Shown piece after piece: positions 25,401 through 37,900 of a DNA stretch of 64,000 nucleotides. A model generated the notes under the pieces. That model saw nothing but the letters and a program-made list of their open reading frames with translations, did no database searches and was not told the origin of the DNA. How positions within the stretch are numbered: position 1 is the first letter of the stretch; the number at the start of each line of letters is the position of its first letter. The DNA is taken from contig NW_024881272.1 in the NCBI RefSeq assembly GCF_018691265.1, forward strand, positions 27,083,323 to 27,147,322. Reading direction: 5' to 3'. The position numbers and the translations under genes were made by a program. The stretch comes from Tyto alba. Taxonomy: Eukaryota; Chordata; Aves; Strigiformes; Tytonidae.

Positions 25401-26717
25401 AGAGTCACAACCCATTTGGTCTCTTCTCTTGAGAATGAGCAACAGTTTATAGATAATACACTGGCATTATTGCTGCAGTTTTGGCTTAAACTCCTAAACC
25501 TCAGTTCACAAACACTCAGAACAAAGGAACAAGGATTTTGGAGAAGAGCACAGGACCCACAGCCTCAGTGAAAGTTCTGCATCCTCCAAAAATGACAATG
25601 AAGAAAACCTCATCAGCTAACTGCTACTGCATCATCCTGGGTAAATGAGTGGTTAGATCCTGTTTTGATCACAGGAGAACTAGTGTATCGCATCTCTTCT
25701 ATGAGAACTGCTGACATACTCAGGCTTTTAATGGTGCCCACTGCACCTGGGATTTCAGAGGACAGTGAAGTGCATCCGACAATATCCTTTACCAATTGTA
25801 CAAAACTGTGTACTGGTGGGGTAAAAAAAAAATCTCTCACACACTGGCAGGAGATCAATTTACAAACTCAAGCATGAGGTTTAATTACCCATTTCATTAT
25901 CTTAGCTTGCATAGCTCTGAATGTGAACCTTCAATGAACCAAAGAAATAGTCACTAGCTGCTGCTTTGAGAAAGAGGGAGATAACAGGAAGTAGAAGTTC
26001 AAATGCCTAAAACTGCTCTTGCTGCATATGGCACCGCAGACCTTGTTTGTAAAAGAAGGGAGATTGTCCCTAGCCAGTAGATCTGTGTTGTACCGCACTA
26101 CAAGGAAAACTTCTGAAAGTCCTATTTATGTGCTAATCTGAACAAAGTCCAAAAGAGATGAAATAGACTCATCTAGCCAATCACAGAGAAGCCTCAGAGT
26201 TAAATTTACAAATACTAGCAACTGATCCTTAGAGATTTTTTTAAATTCATCCAGTAAATTCAAGCAAATAAATTGTGATATGCTTGTGGATTTTGTATGA
26301 GCAGGAAATAAAATGTTGGCTGTAAATTATTCACTCAGCACTAGTTAACTACAATGCCAGCACATTACTAGGCTTTTTAATATTCTTTTCAAGATAATAG
26401 GTAGCATTTTGCTTATTACCCTAATTTTTAAGTTATTAGTTACATTAGGCCATTTGTAAATAAAGTGAAGAATTGCAAGAAAATCAAATGCTTTTCCAGC
26501 TACCTCATTAAAAGTCTCCTTAGTTCAGGAGTGTTGAAAATTCTGCATAACATGAAAAGCTGAAACAATATTATGCCATCAAGCTCAGCAATTCCAAATG
26601 AATTCACATGCCCTTTTATAAGACGTGGATTCCCGAAAGACTTTTCAAATTATGAGACATATGCATGACTCTGTAAAGCTGCACACCTCTCAATAAGTGT
26701 AAATAATAGTGCAGGAG

Positions 26718-26770
26718 AAAAAAAAAAAAAAAACACACAAAAAAAAAAAAAACCAAAACAAAACAAAAAC
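26718..26770 (+). repeat. A-rich tract
   Basis: Fifteen A, CACACA, then A/C-rich sequence with ACCAAAACAAAACAAAA. Confidence 0.9.
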
Positions 26771-28028
26771 CTACAGGGCAAGTGATTTTTATGGGGGAAA
26801 ACAGAAGTTGCTTAATTGCAACTGGAGTTGCCTACACTCAGGGCACCTGGGACAGAGTAAAGCCATGTAGTATTAGATTCTAGAGCCATTTTAGGGATTT
26901 ATTCCTGGGAGGTGAAATAACCATTATGATAAATTCCTCATGCTGTCAGATGCCACTTCTGCAGTATCGGTCTCTGGTTTTGGATTTGCCAAGAGTTGAG
27001 GGAGCATCAGCGTAGCTGGAAGGAGACTATGTGTCCTCAGAAATTTCACTTATAATACATGAATATAAGCACTGTTGAAATCATCCACACAATTCCCTGC
27101 TACTTCAGTTTAGTAAGTAGTAAAGCACAGGAGGGCTAAGAAGTGCATATCAAGACAAAGAACAGCCAGCAGCACCATTTTCTGAAACTTCTAGCTTCTT
27201 CCTCAGTGGTCTCCTCATCCACACAACAATCCAGTCTTATTCTGCTTAGCAATGAAATAACTAATTAGATCAAAGCTCAAGGTAGCCTAACTACAGAGTG
27301 TATTGTGTTATTTAGTCTTGCGCTGTAAGCAAAACCACATACAGTATATTACATTTCTCAGGGGCTTCTCCTGAGAACTATATGGTACGTGTAATTGCCC
27401 CCACAAACAAATCATCAACTAATCAACTGCTTTTCATTATCACCTCCAGCAGCACATTTATTTTGTAAATAAATGCATTAAGAGCAAACAATTTTAGGGA
27501 AAACAAAAGATTATCTGAATATGTTCTCAACAAAGGAGGTGGTAAAGTAGTAATTCAAATACTAAAATGAAGCAAAATTAGCATAGGGTGGAATGATTAT
27601 TCCATTACATGTATCCCTATCTATTACAGTACAATAATAGACTGAAATTTGTGACTTTAATGGATGATCTGGGTAGTTGAAGGGAACTGTGATTGACTGA
27701 CACATTTACATAGAGGCTGATGAGCAGCATAATAAATGCATTTATAAAACACAGATAAGGTCTAACTCTAGGCGGACTCTAACTCCTGCACCTAGAGGAG
27801 GCTTGCAGAGCAGATACCCTGCTATCTTGATGAGCTACTCTCTACCTCCTGAAGCAAACAAATTTGCCACTGAGCCCCCTTCCTTGACAGGAACTTCAGA
27901 AAGCATATGGCCACATGAGAACCTCTAGTTTAAGAGAAATTAATTGAAACAAGCCATATACGAATCAGTGACAAAACAGTGCAGGGTATATAAGGTAGAT
28001 ATAACAATACACAGATTTATACTCCACA

Positions 28029-28034
28029 CCATAC
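28029..28034 (-). other. Splice donor of the NPDG exon (GTATGG)
   Basis: The exon ends TTACAG and is followed on the minus strand by GTATGG, a good though not perfect donor. It interrupts an Arg codon after its second base, so the next exon should begin with A or G. Confidence 0.82.
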
Positions 28035-28149
28035 CTGTAATTTCCCAGGTATACTCCATCAGGATTGAGCATGGGTGCAATCTTGAAGACCAGGTGATCT
28101 CTCAGTACTTTTGCAATAGGATGCTGGCTCACAAGGAAATCAATTATAC
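28035..28149 (-). CDS. AGBL4: AGBL4 (cytosolic carboxypeptidase 6) internal exon with the NPDG motif
   Basis: This 115-bp internal exon carries 37 whole codons, starting IIDFLVSQHPIAKVLRDHLV and continuing FKIAPMLNPDGVYLGNY. The NPDG segment with the preceding PML is a hallmark of the cytosolic carboxypeptidase (M14D) subfamily and helps shape the substrate site. The exon opens with GT, completing the Gly codon left by the exon at 52575-52664, and ends with AG, the first two bases of an Arg codon finished in the next exon outside the window. There is no in-frame stop. The acceptor is a pyrimidine-rich stretch ending TTCTCAG and the donor is CAG|GTATGG. Seen directly: frame, splice sites and motifs. 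Known of the family: glutamate-trimming activity and zinc dependence. The second zinc His lies in a later exon not present here. AGBL4 is chosen over its paralogues because of SQHPIA and GVYLGNY. Confidence 0.94.
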
Positions 28150-28187
28150 CTGAGAAGAATGAAAGAGGAGTTTGAAGAGTGGAGTTT
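28150..28187 (-). other. Splice acceptor and polypyrimidine tract of the NPDG exon
   Basis: Read on the minus strand, a C/T-rich run (CTCCTCTTTCATTCTTCTCAG at its end, shown in part) leads to the AG at 28150-28151, directly before the exon. It defines the end of the 24.4-kb intron. Confidence 0.85.
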
Positions 28188-28294
28188 ATGACATCAATGA
28201 TTTCCAGATATCTATCTGAAATTTCACATATAAAAGATTGGAATGATCATTCCTCTTGGTTCCTAGCACTGCTCCTGCTTCCAACAAACCAAAC

Positions 28295-28480
28295 CACTTG
28301 CAATTACATAGCACCTGCCACCTTCTAATAAAACCTCCAGAAATAGGAACTTTAAGGATAAATACCTTAGTCAATCCTCATAATGAAAGTACAATAGGGC
28401 TGCATTATCAGACACAGTCAAGTTTTGACAGAGGGAGAAGTTACTGGTCATCACGAGCCACAATAACAAAACATTTCTTC
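28295..28480 (+). mobile_element. Possible MIR-like SINE remnant beside the NPDG exon
   Basis: Pieces such as AATTACATAGCACCTGCC, TTAGTCAATCCTCATAATG and GAGGGAGAAGTTACTGG follow the order of the MIR-like SINE at 4385-4565. The resemblance is weaker here and boundaries are approximate. It lies in the last 350 bases of the intron before the exon. Confidence 0.4.
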
Positions 28481-29199
28481 TCCTAAGTGGTGAAATGAAG
28501 TAAAACCTACTAGTTTAAGCCTAGCACCATACATATCCAGCGTGCATACAAGGGTATATACTGCAGCTTAGCTTGTGAGTGGCAATTTGTTTGAGCATAT
28601 GTCCAGACCTATACTTGACATAAACACAGCATTCAGATCATCTGTATGTATAGAGAGATATAAAATGCCTCACTAAAACTGGGAGAGTTACATGAACTTT
28701 CTACCAGGCACAGGGAAACTGTGATTGATAAACTGGAATCTGTGTCAGATTCTTCACTTACTTTACACCCATAAAAACCAGGAGTAACTCCAGCTCACCA
28801 GTGAAGCTCCTTTAATGTGGAACCAAGGCAAGTGACAGGGGAATCAGATCGTAAATGCTCTTGTTTCGGGTGCACTCACAGCACCAAGCCCCGCAGGAGC
28901 TCCTGCCTCTGGGCCTTGTGCTCGGGGAACAACTAAACATCTCCTTGCTCCACGGCTGGTGCTGGGGCAGGAGGCAGGCAGTCTGGCAGTTAAATTCATT
29001 GCTTATTCCTCCACTGAGTTGGTACTGACAGAAATAGCTTCCAGGGAATGAATGTCAAGATAAATTGAGTTCCTGTGTAATCTCAGGACACCCACAGATA
29101 GGTCATGACAATTTGCTATTTATTGTAAGGTCCATCCTGTGAAGCAGGAACCATTTACTGAATTTCCCCAGAATAAATCAATCACTACTCTCTAGTAAC

Positions 29200-29452
29200 A
29201 GGATAAAACTAAGCAGAGAAAAATTAAGGCTGATCATCAGTAAAATTTCACTAATGGTGAGCTCTATTAGACTGTGGAATTGTCTCTCCAGGGGAAGAGT
29301 GGAATCCCATCATCAGAAACATTTAACACTGGACAGGACAATGCCCTAGGGAATAGATATAACAAGCAACAATTCAGCATAGAAGAGATGGCATGGGCTA
29401 ACTAGCTGACTTCAAAAAAGCTGACTTTAGACCTGAATTTCTGTGATACAAT
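29200..29452 (+). mobile_element. Old CR1 (L3/turtle-like subfamily) 3' end, degenerate
   Basis: The segment contains the diagnostic string CTATTAGACTGTGGAATTGT, followed by CTCTCCAGGGGAAGAGTGGA and TTTAACACTGGACAGGACAA (each shown in part). It ends near GATGGCATGGGCTAACTAG and CCTGAATTTCTGTGAT, which is the 3' end of old CR1 elements of sauropsids. It is in plus orientation and much more diverged than the copy at 18.1 kb, so it is an older insertion. Left boundary is approximate. Its coding frame is broken. Confidence 0.65.
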
Positions 29453-31384
29453 CAAAATCTTTGAAAACAAAAACTAAAACCTGGGTACATGCCAGGTTAA
29501 ACACACTTGCTTATAGCTGGGCTGAAACATATACTAAAGATGGGATCAAAATCTCAAATTCTGTACAACTCCTTCATTTAGTCTATTTCCTAAGGTCCGT
29601 TTTGTATTTCACATACTAACAAATCTGAGCCTATGCTGCTGTTGGAATGAATTCTAATTTGGTGAGGCTCATGGGGAAAAATGAGGCTTCTGAAATGTCT
29701 AAGATGATCAAGGTATAATTGGCTCTAAATATCAGCAATTTTTTCATCTATTAGTGACTAATCCTGAAGAAGAGAAAGTCCCTTTCTGTAACCAGGTCTT
29801 CCACTTGAGAAGAGACTAAATCTGAATTTCTGAAGCAAATTAGCATATACATAATTATATTGCTCAGGAAATGTTTCTGCAATTACCTCCTCCCCATGAA
29901 GGAAACCGAACATCGATCTGCTTTTTGGCTGGCGTTGTGTCTTTTGTTCATTATACAACAGCAAGTACACAAAGCAATGACAGGGACACAGTTGGATCAT
30001 GAATAACCAGGTTTCCTAACTGTATGCAAACATGAAAGGCTTAGCTATGTTAAACTGCTGCTCTAACTGTTTTCCGGCAGTGTCTAAAACACAATCCACA
30101 GTATGCACACCTGGAGGGCTCAAAACTACTTAAAGGGATGCAGTCCCACACTTAGTCCATGGCTTCTCACCACACCATGCTGGTTTTAGTTTAAAAGAGC
30201 TTGCAACTAGCCTCAAAACATCACATCAGTTTGTGTTTTCTAAAATACTTGCAAGAGTTAACTATTCAGAAATCAGTATGTCCAGAACATACTTTATCCT
30301 AGGTCAGGTACGATCTTTCAAACCAGCCGCAATAAAAGCGGCATAAGCATCGAATTGTGTACACAATCATCACTTCACCAAAGACCCTGGTGGAACATTT
30401 TTGCCATGTGATCTGCCAGGGCACCAGGAGTGTGCTTGTGACAGCTCTTCATGCATCAGGGACAACCACAAATACCTCAGGGATAGCATGACTGCTTTTT
30501 ATTCAGAAGGTAACACAAGCCCAAACTCTTAGAGCTTTGCTCTGGCTGTAACTGTGCCAGGCAAGAAGCTCATTCAGGTTTTGTTCATTTTGTTCCTGTT
30601 ATTGATGCAGCCCCACTCACAGAGCTTGCAAAGGTGTCTTGGTAACTAGAAGCTACAGTTTTCAGCTTCACACAGGGAATGATTGTTCCCTAACCAATAA
30701 CGTGCTATGACGTGGAAGGCTGTGTATAAACAGTGGGTGAGCCTCTGCTCTGCATGATTCACTGTTGCACCAGGCATACCAGACTAAATGGAAGAGATAG
30801 ACCTTGGACACTCAGCACGTTGGTGGCAAACGAGACCCGTCATTTTTCCAATGTACCATAATCTATTAGGGAAGACTACAGCCAAGTTCACCCAATCCAA
30901 AGAGACTTACTGTATTTTCTTATTTAGGAGACAGTTAATTAAAGTTGAAGAAGTCTTACCCCATCACAAAAATGCAAAGAAAGAGTTAAAAATAACTGAC
31001 TCACAGAAGTCTAACCTGGAAGTGAACGCAGTTCTAAGTAACATAAGAGAAGCATCAAATGAAAGCATACATCTACATATACAAACCTCACCATAAAATT
31101 ATTGTAAGCATCCAAATAATCAATACAATTAGTAAATAGCTTTGTCTTTCAGAGGAACCCAATAGTCTCTGGGATCAATAACGTTTAAAGTAAGAAGACA
31201 GATATCGGACTATTAAAAAAATACCATTGCAGAGAACTTTGTCCTCCTGTTAATAAATCAATACAAACTAAATTTTACAGCTTCTATAATCGGCAAGAGA
31301 CATATCAGTGTATCTCATTAGACCAGGGTTAAGATTTTGGCAGCAACCAAAGCCCATTTAATATCATTTACTTCAAGGCAGACA

Positions 31385-31760
31385 TGGCAATACAACAGAT
31401 GCCCTAATTTATTTGTTGATCTTTGTATTAAAATAACAGTTTGCTGGTAAACAGGAAGGGTAATGATGCCAGTCACCCTTGTTAGTGGCTAATAATTGCT
31501 TAATTTGTCCACTAATTGACCTGTGCTACTGTTGAAGCACTGGATCGTGTTGCAGGGCATGAAGTAAACAAGGCCACTGTAATGTTACTTTAGAGAATGA
31601 CTTCTGGAAATAGAACTACTTATTGCTATAAATTTTCTCTTCACAGATGAGCAGATTAATTGGTCTGCCAATTAGTCTGCTATTAAAGAAAAAAAGGGTG
31701 CCCACAGATTGGTTGGATCTTCAAACCACAGCCCCAGTTTGGGTCAAACGAAATAAACCA
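31385..31760. promoter_or_regulatory. Candidate conserved non-coding regulatory block
   Basis: AT-rich, repeat-free intron sequence with a FOX-type GTAAACA (about 31447), several TAATTG/CTAATTGAC/ATAATTG homeodomain-type words and the 32-bp inverted repeat. It resembles intronic enhancers by composition only; no functional evidence. Confidence 0.3.
31650..31681. repeat. 32-bp near-perfect inverted repeat with TAATTGG core
   Basis: Left arm AGCAGATTAATTGG (31650-31663), spacer TCTG (31664-31667), right arm CCAATTAGTCTGCT (31668-31681). Thirteen of fourteen positions are complementary and the remaining one would be a U-G wobble in plus-strand RNA, so all 14 pairs could form. The core TAATTGG/CCAATTA is a homeodomain-type motif (TAAT) in opposed copies. 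It could be a paired transcription-factor site or an RNA stem-loop. Confidence 0.8.
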
Positions 31761-33353
31761 ATCTGAATCAGTCACAGCAGCTATGAAAAGTAAGACAACC
31801 ATTATTTAAAAATAAATCTCTGTGGCTGAAGATCAAGGAAAATAGCCCAGTAACTAAGTATTAGCTCTTCAAGTGACTTTAAAATAAAATGGAAAATATG
31901 ATGGAATGGGCCTACTCAGGCACATTACAGTGTGGAAAAGTTCTCCAATTAAAAGCAGCAAAACAATATAGATTATCTTTGTACCAAACTTTCTAGAGAA
32001 TAATTAAAATCATTATTTTTCAAATAATAAAATGCAATTATATATGCTGCCTAGAACCACAACAGCTCAGAAATCAGCATTCAGCCATGACATGCGAAGA
32101 GGCTTATCCATAGTCCACAAAAAATCAACTAAAGTCTTTACATTAACTTCAAGGAGCTTTTAATAGTTGTAAGGGAAAGGAAAGAAAGAATTGAAAACAA
32201 GAAAAAGAGAAAACAACACTGACAACCGTGAGTCATTAGATACACAGTTACAATAGCTCAAAAAATTTTAGCATTTTTTTAACAGTCTTTCTTGGTAAAC
32301 ACATCTTCCCTGAAACCATGCTAAATTGGGACCAAATATCCTCCACTCCGAGTCATTTCTCTATCATTATTCTTTCTTAAGGCTAAATACACTTTTCAGA
32401 TTTCTCTTGCCTTTTGCAGCTCAGCACCTCTCATTTATTCCAACACCAGATTCTCTGGCATCACTTTGCCTGCCCTAATCCAGCTCAAATTATCTACTGG
32501 TGCTTCACAAACATGTTGATTGTTCCCTCTCCCATAACATGTCAAAGCAACCTTCTCTGCTCACATGATTTCTACTGTTCTGTCTGAATGTTTCCTCAAC
32601 CAACTGCCTTAAACTCTGTTTAAGCTTCCTGTCATCTCTAACATGACCTCTCCACACTTGCTCCTTCCAAAGAAAAGCCGGTCTTATCCCGTTTCACCAT
32701 TACCCCATCCTTTCAGTCTGACAGTATGTTTAATTGTATAATGATATAATACATTTGCCATGCTCCTATTACTGAAAATCTAATCACCACAGATCCTAAT
32801 GCAATATGGCAACTGCTAATGCAAACATATCCTGTACTGTGTCTAGTATATGCCAAGAAAGAAGTGATTTATATTTTCAGACCCATTTCCTAACACTGAA
32901 TAGCAGCTGGTATCCTGCAGTCAGCTCACCATAGCCTGCAGGTTAAAGAGAATGTAATAATTAGGGCTCTAACAACAATAGGATATATATTCATTGGAAA
33001 GCAAATACAAGGGAGTCCCAAATGCTTATGCTTAGATAAAACTATTGAAATGTTCTGTTAAAGTAGACTGAAACCAATGTAAAAGACATATGTACACTGT
33101 TGTGGAGAATAGTAAAGCAAAAATTGTGGGGTTGGGCTATTCAGAGAGGTTTTTTAATGTGATGGTGAAAAAAAAACAAGTTAGATGATAGGGCCAAGCA
33201 CCTACAATATTCTATCTCTAAAGAACAAGTACAGCACAAGCAGTAAACAACAGCAAGACACTTCCATGCCACCATTTGTCTGTGAAGGAACTCTCTTTTG
33301 GCAAAGGGACCCTTGTCTGTTCAGCCTTTGCCCTTTACCGTGGGACTGCAGAG

Positions 33354-33405
33354 AAAAAAAAAAAAACAAAAAAAACAACAAACCCACAACACCACAAAAC
33401 ATGAA
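33354..33405 (+). repeat. A-rich tract
   Basis: A13 with ACAAAAAAAACAACAAACCC-type continuation. Confidence 0.9.
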
Positions 33406-33617
33406 AAAGACAGATGGACACTCTCATCCAGTGTGGTGGGAAAGGTGTCACACTCACACTGAACCCTACTCAGCACAGGCCACAGCAATGTTGCGCCAGC
33501 ATGGTCTCTACAGAATGTGCATCTGTGCTTTCAGTGCAGCCTTCAGTACAGGCCAACAGATAGAAATGATCCAATAATGTCTTAGACTGAAGTGTTTCCA
33601 ATATTCAACACAACAGC

Positions 33618-33637
33618 AAAAAAAAAAAAAAAAAAAA
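33618..33637 (+). repeat. A20 tract
   Basis: Uninterrupted run of about 20 A. Confidence 0.95.
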
Positions 33638-34896
33638 GGCATGTAAATGGTGATAAACGAGCAGAGCTGACTCACAGCAGGGTTATTGACATGATCTGAC
33701 ATCATGCTGTCACTGAAATTATCCCTACAAAAGATCATCGCATAGAGTGATCCACAAGCACCAGGTCATTGCAGATGCTGACTCTACTCCTTCTTACAGT
33801 GCACCGCTACTCCTCTTAATGTGTAAAAACAGACTGCCAAACTCAACTGGTTTGTTGTTTTTTTTAAAACACATTTTAAACACATTTATTAGGCGGGGGA
33901 TGCATAAGGGTGCACACATTGCTTCTAACATCAATACAGAAAGAATGTATAGATTTAGAATGCTTTATTAATTGGTTTCTTTATCTTTCCAAAGGTCTCC
34001 TTGGAATCCATGGCAAAAACTAAGCTTATTTCATCAAAATTATAAAAATAATATGGGTGACGAAGGAGCATGGCGAAAGTAAAACTGGCACCTGATTACA
34101 GTGTAACACGAAGGAAAATTTGTTGCCTGAAGTATATCAGTCAACAGTTTCTGTTTACCAAACCTGATGTATATCTGCACGCATACGCCTCTGTAAGTAG
34201 TTACTGCAATTAAGTGAGAGTGGGAAGATCCAGAACACTGGCTGTTTTTTATTAACTCCCTCTCTAACCATCCTCAATATACACCAAAGTGCAGGGAAAT
34301 TGCTTGCACTCACATAGAGGGATGCAGTACCATGCACAAAACCTTAGTGAGCATTCATCAAATCCTGCTTTTCAGATCAGCCTCTGCTCCTCCTGTTTCC
34401 TTATGCTGATGCTCAAATTTCATCTAACCTTCCCCAGGACAGGCTCAAAGGGGGCCTGTACAGGCCTGCAGGTGCCACACAATAAAAAACAATCAAGTTC
34501 TTGGAAAATGCTTGGAAGTTAACAATTTTTCCCAGTGGTTACCGTGGACAGGAAACTCCCAAGGGAAACAACAGCTAAACAATACAATTACTCATGACAA
34601 CACACGTAGAAGCCAACCAAAGCAGGTGAGACAGCATTAGGAAGGATGCCAAGGGTGAACCAGATAAATTCCTGGTTATGGTTCATCTGAAGTGTACAGA
34701 AAGAGAAGCATTGACTGATTCTCCTCAAACACCAAGCCTTTTGATTGCAAAGCAATTTGTCCCCAACTAGATAAGAAATATTTCAGTGCTACTTAAGATC
34801 TCATTGCTTGAGTGTGGTTGGTTAAAAGCATCCCAAAAGTCTTTAAGCCCCTGTGGTCATTTCAGTATTTTTTTATCTGGAGCCATCATTGTTATT

Positions 34897-34912
34897 TAAA
34901 AAAAAAAAAAAA
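34897..34912 (+). repeat. A16 tract
   Basis: Uninterrupted run of 16 A. Confidence 0.9.
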
Positions 34913-37900
34913 GACAACAGTTAAGTCCCTGGTGGGTTGTACACATGGCCCCACTTCACCTCTTTTTTAAAAGAAGTTTAAATGAACTTCAAACAGAAAA
35001 GTTGCACACCTAACTTAACTTTAAGGATTCAGCTGTGATAAGCAGATTCATTAGGAGAATATCAAGCTATATTATGGAATATTTGTTCTTTTATTTACCT
35101 TTCACTCTCTCATCTGTTCTCTGCTGTAACTCTATGTCTCTTCAAAACACAGTATTAAAAGCAAAGGAAATCTCAAATAATGGGATAAAATGAATGTGTA
35201 GGAAATGAATGGGTGAATTAGATTACAGCAGATGAAACACTGAGGTCTCAAATGCAAAATGCAGGGAGTTTATTTAATTTGTTACTCTTTTAAAATGAAA
35301 ATATGCTCACTGACTTGAATTAGTAATTTCCCTCTTTTAAGATATGTTATGCCATTACAGCTAGGCCTGTTTCCAGAGCAGTGAAATAAATGGAAAACAG
35401 CCAGTCTCCCAGGGAACACACGAGCTCACTGAGTTTTGCCAGCCCAGTGAAACAGTGCTAATGTCAGCTCCAGAGAAAACCATGCTTCTGCTCTAGGAGC
35501 TGTATGGAAAGGAATTGATAATGACTAGCAACAAATACTTAAAGTGGCAGAGCAAGGCACTATGGATTTTAACTCAAGTTTTAATGTGCGTGGTAAGCAC
35601 AGACAGTAACTGATTTAAAGAACGTTTAAAAAATTACTGTTCCTGACCTCTCCCCTCCCTCTCTCCACCAATCTCCAATTAGCATAGGGTTCCACAGATA
35701 ATTAATCTGACATTCAGTGTGGCTGAAACAGCAAATCCATGTGAAGAAAGGAAGAGGTGGGAACAGCAGTCAAGTGCCTCCCAAATGGTTCTGCCAGCAT
35801 GCAAGAGAAAGACTGCTCTGCTAGTTGCTGACCTGAATCGGGGCATCCCAACCCCTCACCTCCACGCCTCCAGGTTTCTCAGATATATTCCTTTGCATGT
35901 AATGATCTGAGGGGACTGAAGCCTCTGCTGGAGGACCACAAGTGTGTGGCGGGCCTCCGAGCAGATCAACAGATCACAGTTTGTGAGGACAGCAAGTAGC
36001 AGTTGTGTTACTGCATCACAGCTCTATAACTAGATAAGACTCTGGCCATTCTGGTACCCAAACATTTCAACTGCTTTCTAGAACACCCAATAAAGTTAGA
36101 AAAATCCTTCTCACACTGTTATATAGATATAGGAGACATTTCTGTCATTATAGCCCCAAATGACATTAAGATTGCAAATTCAATGAGGATGCAGGAATAT
36201 CTTACCATAATAAAACATTCTAGGACTACTGGATAATAAGATGGACCGTATGATGCCACTAGGCAGATGATCTTACCCATTTTAATATGTCTGCTGATTA
36301 AGAATGGATGGGACATACTGGGATGGAAAACACCCTGTGAGTTTATTTCCTTACATGGATATTCTTTGTTTACACAGAAAGGAGGTACACTTACACCATC
36401 TACCTTTCACATGCACTGACAATCCCACTCTTTTCACTAGATCTAGTGAAAATTTAGCCTACATTTAGACCATGCAAACATTGTCACAAAATCCCAAAGA
36501 GTTCCAGATGTGCTTCAGCAGGGAGACTATGTAGAGAAAGGGATATGACTGGAATAGTCAACTACAAATCAGCAGTATAGTAGTAGAATCAATTCAGTGC
36601 AAAAAGTTGGTAAGTGATGAGTGTTTGGGATTTCCTATGTATTTTTATGAGCTGTGGCTTTTTCTTCATAATAAGATTCACATCTGCTTTGGAGGATATG
36701 TGACTGCTGGTGCTGTGATGGAGCACAACATCCTGATTCAGTACTGAAAAGATAGAGATGTACGTTGCCAGTAAAACATAATTAAAGTTGGCATTCCCAG
36801 TGACTAGATTGTGGGACCAGGAGCCAGAATGCCCGATCTTGGTCTCTAGCACTGCTGATTTTTGGCAAGTTGCTACCAGAGTCTGCTATTTTAGTATGTT
36901 CAACTTGAGATAGCAATGGCCAGATTTGCAGGGCAGCAAAACTAGCATCTTTGGGGCCAAAACCAGCAGATGGATTTTTCACATAAACTCATGAAGCTCA
37001 GTGGTGCTGACTGCACTTGGAAATGTGGTGAGTGGCAACAAAAAGGGTTTGCTAGGTGTTGAACAAATTCTGAAACTTTTCTATTATTACCCAGCTGCCA
37101 ATAGAGGAGATCTGTGCCACTGACAGCCCATTCCCTCCTGGCTCTGCCCTAAAGATAAGCACTTTCTAAAAATCAGGCCTGTAGAGGTCAAGCTGGAAAT
37201 CCTTTTAGTAACAGAGACAAGCAGCATTGCTGGTCACTTCAGAAATGTACACTTGCATACTCTCAGCTCTGCCGCCTTTTCTTCCAAAGAAAATCAATGA
37301 GCACTGAAAGTGTTCCACAAACCATAGGCAGTGCTCAGCACCTCACAGGATCATATGAGGAGAGTAAAATGTGGTATTTGAATTTTGTCTGTTAAAATTG
37401 TCAACCAAAAAGAGAGACAATTAAGCATTTGGTGAGGGCAAGTCTAGTTCCTACTTGAAAATTCTCCAGGTACTTTACTTCAGCCAATACTTGGTCCTGC
37501 CTGAAAAAATGACACTACTAAGCAGACCTTATTAGATGAGGAGATGAGACCACAAGAATTGTCTCATTACAAAAGACTGCCTAGGTCATATTTATATAAT
37601 GTTGTTCTGATAAAACATGCCTTAGGATTTGCTCCGATGCTTTGGCAGTGTAACAGCTGGAGACCCCAAGGAACCTAGCAGTTTGACACTTTCCCTCATT
37701 TGTTAGAACCAGCAATTCATTGTCTCGGGACTAATTTTGATGCCATTGATTTGGACTGTGGGTCTTTTCAGACTTTAGAAAAAGACGTAGAACGATGAAA
37801 AAAGCTAGGTTCTCTACAACTTCAAACTTGTGGTTTCATGGCAGCAGCAGGCTGCTTGAACACTTGATCAGAGAAGTAGTAGAGTGTTAGTGGCACTACC

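Larger units (their letters stand above)
1..28034 (-). other. AGBL4: AGBL4 intron, incomplete (3' side of the NPDG exon)
   Basis: This is the start of the intron that follows the NPDG exon; its far end is beyond base 1. I looked for the next exon, which should encode a CSLMGFDLNRHW-like segment, by scanning for the reverse complement of DLNRHW codons and found none. Stretches 1-4380, 4570-8950, 9300-16870, 19425-22180 and 22410-28030 hold only A-rich tracts, short simple repeats and unremarkable AT-rich sequence, apart from the features listed separately. Open frames in it are short, lack splice context or family resemblance, and overlap frames on the other strand. Confidence 0.85.

Noticed and set aside
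1..28034. The next AGBL4 exon (CSLMGFDLNRHW-like)
   Set aside because: No reverse-complement match to DLNRHW codons was found on the minus strand; it is probably beyond base 1.
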